Source: Streptomyces sp. ISL-10 (GTDB lineage: Bacteria; Actinomycetota; Actinomycetes; Streptomycetales; Streptomycetaceae). Taken from it: a stretch of 64,000 bases of DNA. The first letter of the stretch is position 1, and every line of letters begins with the position of its first letter. The stretch lies in the NCBI RefSeq assembly GCF_018614575.1, contig NZ_JAGGOJ010000032.1:99248-163247 (forward strand), given 5' to 3'. Under the pieces are notes generated by a model. It saw only the letters and a program-made list of their open reading frames with translations. It made no database searches and had not been told where the DNA came from. This document shows, piece after piece, positions 44,216 to 54,031 of this stretch. A program made the position numbers and the translations under genes.

Positions 44216-44313
44216 ACCACGACTCGACCTGCTCAACCGTCAGCTCATCGGCACACAGATACACCAACGAGCCCCACACCACATCCGTCACGCAGATGCG
44301 GTTGCAGTATTAG
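44216..44313 (+). repeat. 98-bp direct repeat, copy 2
   Basis: This copy of 43242-43339 has three mismatches. It is followed at once by TACTGCAACGG, the end of an IS701-type relic on the minus strand, so the IS lies exactly at the repeat edge. Confidence 0.9.
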
Positions 44314-44590
44314 TACTGCAACGGTCTTTGCCGTGACGGTTGGGCGGTTTCGGGTGGTGCGTGGCCGCGTCGTTTGTAGTGGCTGATGCGGGCTTGGTGT
44401 TGTCGTCGGCGGCGCCAGTGTGACCAGTGCAGGACGTGGTCGATGGGTGCTGGCCGGCCGCGAGTGAGGCGGTGGATCAGATTCGGGCCGGGCGGTTCGG
44501 ATCCGCACGTCTGGTCGGCCTTGCCTCGTCGACTGCCGCGGCAAGGAGCGCGTCGCGTCGGTGCGGCGTTGCTCCGTTGGCTGTCATGCG
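44314..44590 (-). pseudogene. IS701-type transposase, 3' end
   Basis: The minus strand, over two frames, carries the last 90 codons of an IS701-like transposase. The stretch around LLAAAVDEARPTR is almost the same as in the longer IS701 relic at 46637, followed by HVLHWSHWRRRRQHQARISH, the typical terminal motif. The element's end, GTTGCAGTACTAA read outward, touches the 98-bp repeat. All catalytic parts are missing. Confidence 0.7.
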
Positions 44591-44601
44591 TGGCGCCTAT
44601 G

Positions 44602-45318
44602 TCACACCAGCGCCGCGCCGCCGTCTACCGCGAGTGTGGTGCCGGTGACGTAGGCGTTGGACAAGACCAAGAGATAGGCCGCCGCGGCTTCCTCGGCAGT
44701 GCCGACACGCCGCGTGAGCAGCTCGGACCCGGCGCCCTGGAGGAAAGCCTCCGGGTCCGGGACACTGCCGTCCCACAGCTCGGTGCGGATCACACCGGGC
44801 TGGATCACGTTGACGCGCAGAGGGGCGAGTTCGACGGCGAGTGCCCGGGACAGGGCCTCGATGCCGCCGGTGATACCTGCCGTGAGCGCGGTCCCGGACA
44901 GGGGGCGGATCGCGAGGACGCCGGAGCTGAAGGTGATCGAGCCGCCGTCGCGCAGTCGCGGTGCAGCGTACTTGGCGGAGAGGAACGCCCCCCAGAACCG
45001 GCGCTCGAAGACGGCCCTGGCCTCCTGCGGGGTGGTGTCGACCAACGGCTTGATCAGCAGAGATTCGCCCGCGGTGTAGACGAGGTGGTCGAACTCCCCG
45101 ACCTGCTCGAAGAACGCGGCGATGGCGTTGCCATCTGCGACGTCCAGGCGGCGGCCTTCGGCCGGCTCGCCCAACCGCTTCGTCGCGGCGTCCACGCGGT
45201 CCTGATTGCTGGAGGCGACCACGATGTCCGCGCCAGCCGCCGCGGCCTGTTGGGCTACCGCGAAGCCGATGCCGGAGGTTCCACCGATGATCACGATCTT
45301 CTTGCCAGCCAGAGACAT
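44602..45318 (-). CDS. Short-chain dehydrogenase/reductase
   Basis: This 238-residue SDR has the NAD(P) motif GGTSGIGFAVAQ at about residues 11-22 and VASSNQDR after strand 2, which favours NADP. The usual catalytic YxxxK appears altered (LSGTALTAGITGGIEALSRA has no obvious tyrosine), so activity is uncertain. I choose the ATG at 45318 (MSLAGKKIVIIGG), because GAAGGA lies 9 bases upstream. It is divergent from an AraC regulator, its probable controller. The C-terminus VTGTTLAVDGGAALV is typical. Confidence 0.9.
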   Translation of the reverse strand: MSLAGKKIVIIGGTSGIGFAVAQQAAAAGADIVVASSNQDRVDAATKRLGEPAEGRRLDVADGNAIAAFFEQVGEFDHLVYTAGESLLIKPLVDTTPQEARAVFERRFWGAFLSAKYAAPRLRDGGSITFSSGVLAIRPLSGTALTAGITGGIEALSRALAVELAPLRVNVIQPGVIRTELWDGSVPDPEAFLQGAGSELLTRRVGTAEEAAAAYLLVLSNAYVTGTTLAVDGGAALV

Positions 45319-45461
45319 GGGATCCATTCCTTCGTCGATGCAGTGCCGGGGTTCGGCAACCGCCATGGCAAGAACGTACGCCTCCGCATCGAGACGGTGA
45401 ATGACTTGAGATCTCGATTCCCTGTCATATCGTCTTGCCATGCAGGCACTAGAGTGGTGCT

Positions 45462-46409
45462 ATGGACATCCTGAGCGACACACTCGAAGTCCTGCGGACG
45501 GGACGCCCTATGGTGACTCGCACCGACGCGCACGCCCCGTGGGCCCTGAAGTTCCAACCCATCTCAGGAGCCGGATTCCACGTGGTCGTGGAAGGACACT
45601 GCCACCTGCTGCCACCGCACGGCCAACCGCTCGCGCTCGGACCCGGCGACATCGTGTTCCTGCAGCGCGGCAGCGGACACACCCTGTGCGATGTGCCGGG
45701 CCGCGACCCGGTGGACTTCGTACCGGAGCGCGTGGACCGTTCCTCGCCGATCGGCCGGGTCACCGCGGACGGACCGGGGCCGCACACGGTGCTGGTGTGC
45801 GGCGCGTACGCGATCGACGTTGATCGCCCGCATCCGCTGTTCAGCGATTTACCGGAGGTCATCCACCTCCCCGCGGTTCCGGGCCGCCACCCGGTGCTGC
45901 GCTCGGCGGTCGATCAGCTGTGCGCCGAGTTCCACGCGCCGCAGCCGGGCTCGGACGCGGTCGTCACGGCGCTCATCGATCTGCTGCTGCTGTACATCCT
46001 CCGGTCGTGGTACGCCGAACTGCCGAAGGAGCGGACCCGGGGTTGGACGTCCGCGCTGACCGACCCGGCAGTCGCCCCGGCCCTGAAGGCGATCCACGAC
46101 GATCCCGGCCACCCCTGGACCGTGGAGTCGCTGGGCACCCGCGCCGGGCTGTCCCGCGCGGCGTTCGCCCGCCGCTTCGCCTCGGTGGTCGGCGAGCCGC
46201 CGTTGACCTACCTGACCAACTGGCGGATGGCCACCGCGGCACGGTTGCTGCACCAATCGCCGGCCCCGCTGAGCACAATCGCGCAGCACACGGGGTACAC
46301 GTCGGAGTTCGCCTTCGCCAAAGCTTTCAAACGACACTTCGGATCGCCGCCGGGGGCCTACCGCAAGCAGGTCAAGACGGCAGGCGACGAACCAGGCGGA
46401 TACAACTGA
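45462..46409 (+). CDS. AraC-family regulator with cupin sensor
   Basis: This 315-residue regulator has an N-terminal AraC-type cupin (residues 20-180, GHCHLLPPHGQPLALGPGDI) and a C-terminal double HTH (TVESLGTRAGLSRAAFARRF at about residues 222-241; then HTGYTSEFAFAKAFKRHFGS). It belongs to the cupin_6/AraC group often found next to oxidoreductases. It is divergent from the SDR, and the shared 143-bp gap contains the palindrome GAGATCTC at about 45408-45415, a possible binding site. Confidence 0.92.
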   Translation: MDILSDTLEVLRTGRPMVTRTDAHAPWALKFQPISGAGFHVVVEGHCHLLPPHGQPLALGPGDIVFLQRGSGHTLCDVPGRDPVDFVPERVDRSSPIGRVTADGPGPHTVLVCGAYAIDVDRPHPLFSDLPEVIHLPAVPGRHPVLRSAVDQLCAEFHAPQPGSDAVVTALIDLLLLYILRSWYAELPKERTRGWTSALTDPAVAPALKAIHDDPGHPWTVESLGTRAGLSRAAFARRFASVVGEPPLTYLTNWRMATAARLLHQSPAPLSTIAQHTGYTSEFAFAKAFKRHFGSPPGAYRKQVKTAGDEPGGYN

Positions 46410-46636
46410 CGGTGAGGGCCAGGACATCACCGCAGCGGATTGGGAAGCGGTGGTCGCTGCCGATCCCCGGCCTCGCGGTGGCCCCGATGTGGTGGAGCGC
46501 CGGGCGGATCGTGTCCAAGAACCCAGCGATGCGGTGATCGCGACGATGCGCGAGGTAGGTTCTGCAGGCGAAGGTCCAGGTTGACGACGGCGATTACCAC
46601 GACGCCTGATACGTGCGGCCATCGCGAGACAATCAA

Positions 46637-47994
46637 GGGTTTGTGTGGACTCTTGAAGATCGTGCGGTGGCCGCGGGCCGTAGCGTAGACCCTGCTCGAT
46701 GGCAGGCGTTGTTCGACCACGTCACGGCTCGGATTGCGGGCCTGTTCGGTCGAGTGGAATCTCGGGCACCGCGGCCCGCGCCAATCTGCTCGGGTTGCTG
46801 TCCGGGGCCGAGCGCAAGAACTGCTGGCAGCTGGCGGAGCACGCCGGCCATAGCCGTCCCGGTCCGATGCAGCGGCTGCTGCGGTCCGCCTGTTGGAACG
46901 CGGTGCGGCGCGCGACGAGGTCCGCCGCTACGTCGTGGACCATCTCGGCGCCGGTGACGTTGTTTTGATCGTGGATGAGACGGGCTTCCTGAAGAAGGGT
47001 TGTGTTCGGCGGGTGTCCAGCGGCAGTACACCGGAACCGCCGGGCTGATCGAGAACAGCCAGGTGGGCGTCTTCCTCGCCTATGCCTCCAGTAGAGGGCG
47101 GGCGTTGATCGACCACCGTCTCTACCTGCCCGAACCCACATGGAGCCGGGACTCCGAGCGGCACCGCAAGGCCGGAGTACCCGAGGACGTCGTCTTAACG
47201 ACCAAGCCCCATCTCGCCCTGCAGATGATCGAGCAGGCGTTGGACGCCGGAGTGAGCACGTCGTGGGTGACCGGCGACGAGGCCTACGGTCAGGACCCTG
47301 GCCTGCGGGCCGGGCTGGAGGCCCGCGGGGTCGGCTACGTGCTGGCGGTGTCCTGCGCGACCAGAGTGCGGATCAACCAGGGCCGCACGGCGATCCGCGC
47401 GGACGAGGCCGCCTTTCGCCTGCCCGCCTCGGCCTGGCACCGGCAGAGCGCCGGCTCCGGGGCGAAGGGGCCCCGCTACTACGACTGGGCCTGGGTGCAC
47501 ATCGGCACTGACGAGCACCGCCACCTGCTGATTCGCCGCAATCCCACCACCGGCGAGCTCGCCTTCCACCTGTGCTGGTCGCCCCGGATCGTGCCGCTGT
47601 CGGAGCTCGTGCGCGTCGCCGGTACTCGCTGGTGCATCGAAGAGTGCTTCCAGGCGGCCAAGGGTCAGGTCGGCTTGGACCGCTACCAGGTTCGCAACTG
47701 GACAGCCTGGCACCGGCACGTCACCCTGGCCATGCTCGCACTCGCGTTCCTTGCCGCGGCAGTCGACGACGCGAGGCCGACGAGAGACGTGCGGATCCGA
47801 ACCGCCCGGCCCCAAGCGGAGACCCGGTCGACCTGACCGTCCCGGAGATCCGCCGCCTGATCGGCGCACTGTTCAGCCCGTCGATCACAGCCCTGAACGC
47901 ACTCCTGCACTGGTCGAACTGGCGCAGAAGCCACCAAGCTTCGGCACGTCGCAGCCATTACCGGCAGCGGCTCTCCGCCCTCTCCAGCGCGTAG
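46637..47994 (+). pseudogene. IS701-type transposase, several frameshifts
   Basis: Pieces in three frames add up to almost a whole IS701 transposase: WTLEDRAVAAGRSVDPARWQ, ANLLGLLSGAERKNCWQLAE, the first catalytic block DVVLIVDETGFLKKG and VQRQYTGTAGLIENSQVGVF. Then come VTGDEAYGQDPGLRAGLEAR, RWCIEECFQAAKGQVGLDRY and, after another shift, LTVPEIRRLIGALFSP. Full-length members have about 400 residues. At least three shifts in 1.3 kb make it inactive. Confidence 0.88.
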
Positions 47995-48370
47995 ATCGCG
48001 AAGTCACGCTGGAGCATTATCTGCCAGTTCCGTGTCTGATCGGATTCGCAGGCGAGACGACCAGGCCGACCCCGCCTGCCGCATCTGGATGCTCCCGAGA
48101 GGGCGACCTGACCGGCGGCCTGACCGCTGGGATGGAGAACTGTCAAAGGTGCCGAGGCCGTTTTCGTCCGGTCCTTCGGGAGGCCAGGTCAGGCCAGGTC
48201 ATGGCTCGGCCGGCCGCGGCGACGAGTTCGTTCGTTGCGGCGATGGCGGCCTCGCGGCTGGAGGCCAGGACGGGGTGGCGTTGCGCAGGTTGAACGCGGC
48301 CAGGGCAACTCGGCGAGCCGGCTCGGCGAGGGACTGTTCCAGGACGGAGACTGCGACCAGTGGCGATCCG
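47995..48370. other. Intergenic, no supported gene
   Basis: Nothing recognisable is encoded. A short minus-strand frame around 48200-48350 (VLEQSLAEPARRVALAAFNL) looks mildly protein-like but has no start or partner. It might be the tail of a lost gene. Confidence 0.35.
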
Positions 48371-49102
48371 TCACCCGGCTGCGGGGTGCGTGGCGACGCG
48401 GCTTTTCCCCTCACTGTCCCCGTCGAGGAGGGCAGCCGGTGTGAACCCCTTGACGATGAGCCAGACGGCAAGACTCACTTCCCATGCGAACACGGGGATC
48501 GCCGCGACCGACCCCGCCACGGAAATCTGCTCGTACAGCCCGAACATGACTCCGGTCGCCGACGCGCAGATCAACGCGCCCCCTACGATTCCCAAGACGG
48601 CGATGAACCGTGGGACGAGCCTGGCGCGGTACATCAACCATGCCAGGACCAGCGAGTTCGCTCCCAGGATGAAGTTGGGCCCCATGAGGAACGTCCAGTC
48701 ATGGATGGCCACCAGGGTCTGGCCGGCTGTGACGAGCGAGGTGGCATCACTGTCCGCCGCTCCCTCGAAGTCCCGCCGCAGCTTCACCACCGACAGAACG
48801 CTGATGATGCCCACGATGATGACGGCGGCTTCGAGGAGGCGGGCGCACACATAGCCCAGCGCCGCCCCCTCGTTCTGCTTTTTGAGGACCGGAAACAGCA
48901 CGACTCCCGTGCCCACGACGGCCGCCGCGAGGACGATCTCGAACAGTGCGCCGAGGAACACCCGCGTGTCGGCGCCGGGGCCGACGATGTAGCCCGCGTC
49001 CTGCAGAACGGGGCCGTACAGCGCGAGCCCGCCGATCGCGGCGACTTCTGTGAGAAGGAAGAACGCTCCCGCGACGACTGCGGTTTTTCTGGTTGGTACC
49101 AC
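48371..49102 (-). CDS. DUF4386-family membrane protein
   Basis: This 243-residue protein has six to seven hydrophobic helices (TAVVAGAFFLLTEVAAIGGL, FEIVLAAAVVGTGVVLFPVL, FIAVLGIVGGALICASATGV and others) and fits the DUF4386 family, whose function is unknown. The GTG start at 49102 is preceded by a purine-rich GGGGGTGGG site. It is divergent from a TetR gene, and the gap contains two matching palindromic operators. This suggests that the membrane protein is the regulated target, perhaps in response to a membrane-active compound. Confidence 0.85.
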   Translation of the reverse strand: MVPTRKTAVVAGAFFLLTEVAAIGGLALYGPVLQDAGYIVGPGADTRVFLGALFEIVLAAAVVGTGVVLFPVLKKQNEGAALGYVCARLLEAAVIIVGIISVLSVVKLRRDFEGAADSDATSLVTAGQTLVAIHDWTFLMGPNFILGANSLVLAWLMYRARLVPRFIAVLGIVGGALICASATGVMFGLYEQISVAGSVAAIPVFAWEVSLAVWLIVKGFTPAALLDGDSEGKSRVATHPAAG

Positions 49103-49123
49103 CAGGACCCACCCCCAAAGAAA

Positions 49124-49171
49124 GGTGTACGGCGTACACCGAAGGCTCACGGTAGGTGTACGACGTACACT
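49124..49171. promoter_or_regulatory. Twin TetR operators
   Basis: Two 17-bp dyads, GGTGTAC-GGC-GTACACC (49124-49140, perfect) and GGTGTAC-GAC-GTACACT (49155-49171, one mismatch), have centres 31 bp apart, about three helical turns. They lie between DUF4386 and TetR and are very likely the binding sites of that TetR protein. Confidence 0.8.
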
Positions 49172-49234
49172 CGTCAAGCGGTGCGCGGATATGGTGCGCG
49201 GAAACGGCGGATCACTGAGGGGGCTGGCGGCGAT

Positions 49235-49945
49235 ATGGCTCAGCGGGCGAAGGCGGTGCGCCGCACCCCTCTGACCAGGGACCGGGTGCTGCGGGCGGCT
49301 GTCGCACTCGCCGATGGCATCGGGATCGAAGCGCTGAGCATGCGCAAGCTCGCGCAGGAGCTGGGCGTGGTGCCCATGGCTCTCTACAAGCACGTCGCGA
49401 ACAAGGAGCAGCTCTTGGACGGCATGGTTGATGTCGTCATGGGCGAGATCGATCCGGCGGTTCCGGGGTCCGACTGGAAGGGCGCGGTTCGCCAGAGGAT
49501 CCTTTCGGCGCGACGTGCTTTCCTCGGACATCCATGGGCGGCTCAGGTGATTCAGTCGCGAAGCAGCCCGACGCCGGTCGTGCTCGCGTACATGGACTCT
49601 GTGATCGGTATGTTCCGGACCGGTGGGTTCTCCGTCGATCTGACGCACCATGTGATGCACGCTCTGGGCAGCCGGATGATGGGCATCACGCAGGAGCTGT
49701 TCGACGCTTCGCCCAGCCCCGATCCGCGAGCGCAGTCGGCCGCGCCCCAGGAGGGCGCGGGGGAGTTCCCGTACGTGATGGAGCTGGCCGGCGCGGTGGC
49801 TCATGACGAGGGGTCCGTGGTGGGTCAGGGTTGTGACGATCAGTTCGAGTTCGAGTTCGCGCTGGACCTTCTCCTGGACGGGTTCGAGAGGCTGCGGCAG
49901 CAAGGGTGGTCCTCTGCAGGCCGCTTGCAGGACAAGGGCCGATGA
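49235..49945 (+). CDS. TetR family transcriptional regulator
   Basis: This 236-residue regulator starts at ATG 49235 (MAQRAKAVRRTPLTRDRVLR) after a GAGGGGG site. The HTH KLAQELGVVPMALYKHVANK lies at about residues 38-57, and the C-terminal half (VLAYMDSVIGMFRTGGFSVD) belongs to the TetR_C_1 type. Twin palindromes upstream fit autorepression together with control of the divergent DUF4386 gene. The C-terminal 40 residues contain the acidic-aromatic repeat FEFEFALDLLLDGF, normal for this group. Confidence 0.92.
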   Translation: MAQRAKAVRRTPLTRDRVLRAAVALADGIGIEALSMRKLAQELGVVPMALYKHVANKEQLLDGMVDVVMGEIDPAVPGSDWKGAVRQRILSARRAFLGHPWAAQVIQSRSSPTPVVLAYMDSVIGMFRTGGFSVDLTHHVMHALGSRMMGITQELFDASPSPDPRAQSAAPQEGAGEFPYVMELAGAVAHDEGSVVGQGCDDQFEFEFALDLLLDGFERLRQQGWSSAGRLQDKGR

Positions 49946-50025
49946 CATCGGGCGGGCTGCCGGTTGTGGCGGCGTAGGGATGATTCTGTGACTGCTGGTG
50001 TCGGCGGTCGTTGGATGAGGCGTGA

Positions 50026-50287
50026 GTGCTCGTCGTCTATACCGCTGATGTCTCCGATGCGCGCTGGGCTTTGATCGAACCGGTACTTCACCGCCTGGCG
50101 AACCGGCCCTGGCACGACGGCCCGGGTGCACGATCTGTGGGAGCTCGTCAACGCGATCCTCTACGTCAGCCGCACCGGCATCCCGTGGGAGCACTTGCCG
50201 CGCGACTTCCCGCCGTACAAGACGGTCTACGCCTGTTACGCCCAGTGGGAAGCGGACGGCACCACCCAGCAGGTCCACGACCTGTAA
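50026..50287 (+). pseudogene. IS5-type transposase, N-terminal fragment
   Basis: Two plus-strand frames give LVVYTADVSDARWALIEPVL and, after a shift at about 50130, LVNAILYVSRTGIPWEHLPR and DFPPYKTVYACYAQWEADGT. This is the DNA-binding first third of an IS5-group transposase (DUF4096). It ends at 50287 without any catalytic residues. Confidence 0.75.
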
Positions 50288-50608
50288 CGGACAAGCCCCG
50301 CCGAACTCACGCCCCGTTGACCAGTTGCCTCAGCACTCCCAAGAAGCCGTATCTCAACTGATCTTGGAACCTGCAAGTCGAACGGAGTTCCTGGTCGGAT
50401 GATCTTCCGGCCGTACGCGCATGAAGGCAGGGCCCCCTGGTAGCTCGGGGTGCGACCCCATTCCGAGCGGTTCCCGGAGGCCCTGTTGTCGTTGTTGCAC
50501 GCGCTCGAGCTCGTTCACTTCAACTCGCCCGCCGTGTCGTGAGATTGCCTCGCGCACGTGTACGGCAACGCGGCCGATCATCCGACCGGGTGCGCCGGTA
50601 TCCCTCGG

Positions 50609-51100
50609 ACATGACGGACGCAGAGTGGGCGGAGGACCGGCCTTTGCTGCCGGGTTCCGGCCTGGCTCCAGGGTAGAGGCGGGCAGCCCGAGGGCTATTG
50701 CCACCGCCAGATGCTGGACGCAATCCGCTACTTGGTCGCGGGCGAGGGCTCGTGGCGAGCGATGCCCGCGGACTTCCCCGCCTGGGGCCGCGTTCACGCC
50801 TTCTTCCGCCGCTGGCGTGAGCACGGGCTGATCGCCGCCTGGGGCCGCTTTTACGCCTGCTTCGAGTTCCATGAGCGGCTGCACGGGACGGACCGTGAAC
50901 GCGAGGGCCGTGAGGCCGAGTCCACGGCGGGGATCATCGATGCGCAGTCGGTGCGGGCCGCCGCGACAGTCCCGGCCTCCTCACGCGGCTACGCCGGCGG
51001 GAAGAAGGTGCCCGGGCGAAAGCGGCACATCGTGACCGACTGCCTCGGCCTGCTCCTGGTCGTCGCGGTCACCGCCGGGGGCAGGAGCGACAGCACGGTG
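50609..51100 (+). pseudogene. IS5-type transposase, second truncated copy
   Basis: It begins MTDAEWAEDRPLLPGSG in one frame and continues in another with MLDAIRYLVAGEGSWRAMPA, FPAWGRVHAFFRRWREHGLI, AGIIDAQSVRAAATVPASSR (catalytic DAQS block) and GGKKVPGRKRHIVTDCLGLL. It stops at about 51085-51100, and the second half, with the remaining catalytic residues, is missing. This copy belongs to a different IS5 subgroup from the fragment at 50026. Confidence 0.8.
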
Positions 51101-51371
51101 CCGAGCATTGGCCACCCACTCCAGACTCCTAGAGATGGGGATTGGCAAGGATCGACTGCCGGCGTACGTGCATGCCGACGGCTGGCCACATGGTGGGGAA
51201 TGGGGCGTGCGGCGTCCCGGTCGAGGTCGCGGTGCGGACGCTCGCGGAGGGGGTCGAGACGTGTTCACACCGACGACTGCGCCTCAGTGCAGCTTGCCCC
51301 ACTGCTGCCGGGGTGTCTGCCATGCTGAACTGCTCGGTAGTCGTGGTTGACCAAGGTCAACTGAGAATTGG
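51101..51371. other. Unassigned stretch between IS and transfer remnants
   Basis: There is no reliable gene. The plus frame MGIGKDRLPAYVHADGWPHG is short and unfamiliar. This is probably debris at the border of the IS5 copy. Confidence 0.3.
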
Positions 51372-52075
51372 TCACTCACGTTGAGGGCCTACACCGACTC
51401 CCGGCGGCCCGGCTTCGGTGATCTTCTTTCGGTAGGCGGGGTCAGTGCCCCAGACCGTCCTGGACTTTTGCTGGTGGTACCCGTTGGTGCACTCGCCGAG
51501 CCACATGCGGCCGATCCGCTCGATGCCACGGGACCAGGCGTCATGCCATAGGTAGGGTCCGGCGGCCGCGTCCTCCTCATTGCCGTATGCCGACTCCCAG
51601 CCGGTCCACAGCGCTGTCAGCTCGGCCACGACGGCGCCGGGCTCCCACCAGCAGGCATGCGGGAGTTGCTCGTTGGTCAGCTCATACATGTCGGCCACGC
51701 GGATAACCCACGCGGTGAACTCGCCGCACAACGCCTCGCGTTCGGCCTCCTGGACCTTGTGCCACGTGATCGGGGCGGCGGGGACGCGCGCGCTGTCGCT
51801 GCCTCCGTCCTCACCAGACGCGCCCTTCTTCGACGCGCCGCGCACGGCACCGGCGTTGTCAAGTCGGGCCAGGCGCACGGTGGATCCGTGAGTTCGCTGT
51901 TGATGGACTCGAGCGCATCGAAGAGCGGGCCAAGCGGATCGTCGTCCTGGCGGTGGGGCTGCGCAGGCCTGGGGGACGGGCCTTCCTCCAGGCGTGCAAT
52001 ACGCCGTGCGAGACTCACCAGCTCTTCGTGCATGGCCTGCAGGACGCCCTCGGGCCACTCAGCTGCCGGCGGCAT
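51372..52075 (-). pseudogene. DUF4913-type plasmid protein, frameshifted
   Basis: It starts at ATG 52075 (MPPAAEWPEGVLQAMHEELV), overlapping the end of the coupling-protein gene. At about 51885 the reading moves to the next frame, giving GSTVRLARLDNAGAVRGASK and then the DUF4913 domain: FTAWVIRVADMYELTNEQLP, ACWWEPGAVVAELTALWTGW and YLWHDAWSRGIERIGRMW. DUF4913 proteins are common beside conjugation genes of actinobacterial plasmids. The overlap with the coupling-protein gene supports a transfer operon. The role is unknown. Confidence 0.7.
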
Positions 52076-52990
52076 GGCTGTTCACCTTCCTGAGAGCTTC
52101 CTTGGTGGCCTCGCTGATTTCCTTGGCGCGGGGGCCTTCGTGGATCCGCTCGAACTTGACCCGGGTGACCGGGGTGCGGCGGTGGACGACCAGGTCCTCG
52201 CGCTCCTTGATCTGCCGGATGTCGCCGGGCTCGAGTACTGCCCTGCGCCGGGTGGAAATGCTGATCGAGGCGCGGTCGCCGTCATCGCTGATCGACTCGG
52301 TGTCTTCCTCGAACTCGCCGGCCAGTTGGCTGTATGTCTTCAGCTCCTGCTCGTCCGAGACACCACCCAAAATGCCCTTGACGGTGGCGGCGGCGAACAT
52401 CTTCCTGACGCCGAGCTCTCCCCATCTCTCGTGGGTTTGGGCAAGGTTCTGCAGCACGGCGACCACGAAGATGTTCTGGCTGCCGGAGACGGACACGAGC
52501 GAGGGGATCTGCGGCAAGGGGGGCCACGTTGGCTGGCTCGTCGCCGAGGAGCGCGAGCGGCGGGTCCAAGCGGCCGTTGGGCATCCGGGCCGCGATCACG
52601 GTGTCGAGGATGGCCCGGCTGAACGCCGCCATGATGGGCGCCAGGCTGGAGCCCTCGTCCTGCTCGCCGATGAGGAAAACGGTGCCGCCTTCGGTGAGCC
52701 ACTTCGTAATGGAGAAGTTCTTCTCCTCTTGGGGGACTTGCCGAAAATCGCGGCGACCTTCTGGTAGCACAGGGCGAGAATGCTCTGCTCGGCGGTGCGC
52801 CAGCTCGCCGTCCGCTCCTCAGGCGCCGCAGCATGCTGGGCGGCCAGGGCGCGGGCGAGGTTGGGCTGGTTATGGGAGGACGGGATGTCGACCGGCTGTC
52901 GTTCGGTGGGGGCGGTGGCCCAGCGCAGGATGTCCTGATCACGCTCAAGGCCCTTACCTACGCCCCGACCGGTGGGATCGTCGCCGCGCT
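52059..52990 (-). pseudogene. Type IV secretion coupling protein (TraG/VirD4-like), C-terminal remnant
   Basis: Three minus-strand frames make one reading: RALAAQHAAAPEERTASWRT, LALCYQKVAAIFGKSPK, EEKNFSITKWLTEGGTVFLI, PPLALLGDEPANVAPL (Walker B-like region), PQIPSLVSVSGSQNIFVVAV and LQNLAQTHERWGELGVRKMF. This is the C-terminal half of a VirD4/TraG-type ATPase that feeds DNA into a conjugation channel. Frameshifts lie near 52735 and 52515, the latter at a G-run, and the N-terminal ATPase half is cut off at the junction with the RHS remnant at about 53000. Confidence 0.75.
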
Positions 52991-53009
52991 GACCAGACGA
53001 CACCTCCCG

Positions 53010-53645
53010 ACGGCGCCTGCACAAGAAGGCGCTACAGCTTCGACGACAACAGCAACCGGACCGCCCTGGCCACCGCCGCCAGCCACGTCGGCACAGCCTG
53101 CACCTCCACCGGAGCAACGGCTATCTCCAGCAGCTATGACAGCGTGGACCGGCTGATCGCCACGGGTATCGTCTACGATGCCTTCGGCCGCACCACTACC
53201 CAGGCCTCCGGTGCCACAGTCGGCAATTACGCCAACGACCTCGTCCGGCAGCAGACAGCGGGCACGAGCCGCCAGACTTGGAGCCTGGACGCGGCCGGAC
53301 GCCTGGCCAGCTGGACCACGGAAACGGGCGACTCCGGCACCTGGAGTCCAACCGGCGCGAAGACCAACCACTACGGAAACGGCCGGCGACAGCCCCGACT
53401 GGATCAAGGAGGCTACCGCAGGCACCATCACCCGCAACGTCCGAGGCATAGGCGGCACCATGGCAGCTACCACCACTGGCACCGGCGCCGTCATCTTGCA
53501 GCTCGCCGACATCCACGGCAGCAACGTTCCCGTGAAACCGCCACCGGAGCCATCCTCATGGGCGTCCGCCTCTACGACAGCGTCGTCGTACGCTTCCTCA
53601 GCGTCGACCCGGTGTACGGCGGCAATGCGAACGCTTACATATAGC
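53010..53645 (+). pseudogene. Second RHS/YD-repeat gene, 3' core remnant
   Basis: The plus strand reads RRYSFDDNSNRTALATAASH, YDSVDRLIATGIVYDAFGRT, GNYANDLVRQQTAGTSRQTW and SLDAAGRLASWTTETGDSGT. After frameshifts near 53385 and 53545 it ends with GVRLYDSVVVRFLSVDPVYG and GNANAY. This is the end of an RHS core closely similar to residues 1720-1930 of the RHS protein at 29469. The N-terminal 1,500 or more residues are missing, because the fragment is fused to coupling-protein sequence at its left edge. An in-frame stop follows NANAYI. Confidence 0.85.
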
Positions 53646-54001
53646 CAGCTGACCCGGTCAACAAGTACGACCTGGACGGTCGCCACGTCATCAAGAATTA
53701 CAACAAGACCTCACTGAAGTGCGGCTACTGGAGCTGCACACTGAAGCTGAGTCGCACGAAGACAGAGCGATTCATTGACACCCTGAACGGTGCTCCAAAT
53801 CTTGGGGCTATGGGTAGCGCCATCGCCGCACTCGTCGGAGGCATCAGCGTGGGTAGGGCTGCACTCATAGCAGGTGTCGTCTGGGCCGCAGCAGATTTCT
53901 ACGCCTGGTACCTGGGATATCTACTGAAGTGGTATTCCGGGCGCGGAACCAAGATAGTCGCCACGTATTACTACGGGTCCCACTATGCATGGCATCAGTA
54001 G
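53646..54001 (+). pseudogene. Orphan RHS C-terminal tip
   Basis: Directly after the stop that ends the RHS core, an open stretch reads PADPVNKYDLDGRHVIKNYN, then LKCGYWSCTLKLSRTKTERF, GAPNLGAMGSAIAALVGGIS and VWAAADFYAWYLGYLLKWYS. It ends at a stop at 54001. In an intact gene this would be the variable toxin tip of about 110 residues. It shares the plan of the tip at 35290-35603: a basic LxxTxT motif, a Gly/Ala-rich hydrophobic stretch, then aromatic residues. It lacks its own start, so it is probably silent. Confidence 0.65.
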
Positions 54002-54031
54002 TCCGTAGTTCTGATCTCCAGGAGGTGTGTT

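Noticed and set aside
43242..44313. The 98-bp repeats as attL/attR of an integrative element
   Set aside because: They enclose only one lipoprotein gene, there is no tRNA or integrase next to them, and they contain coding sequence on the minus strand.
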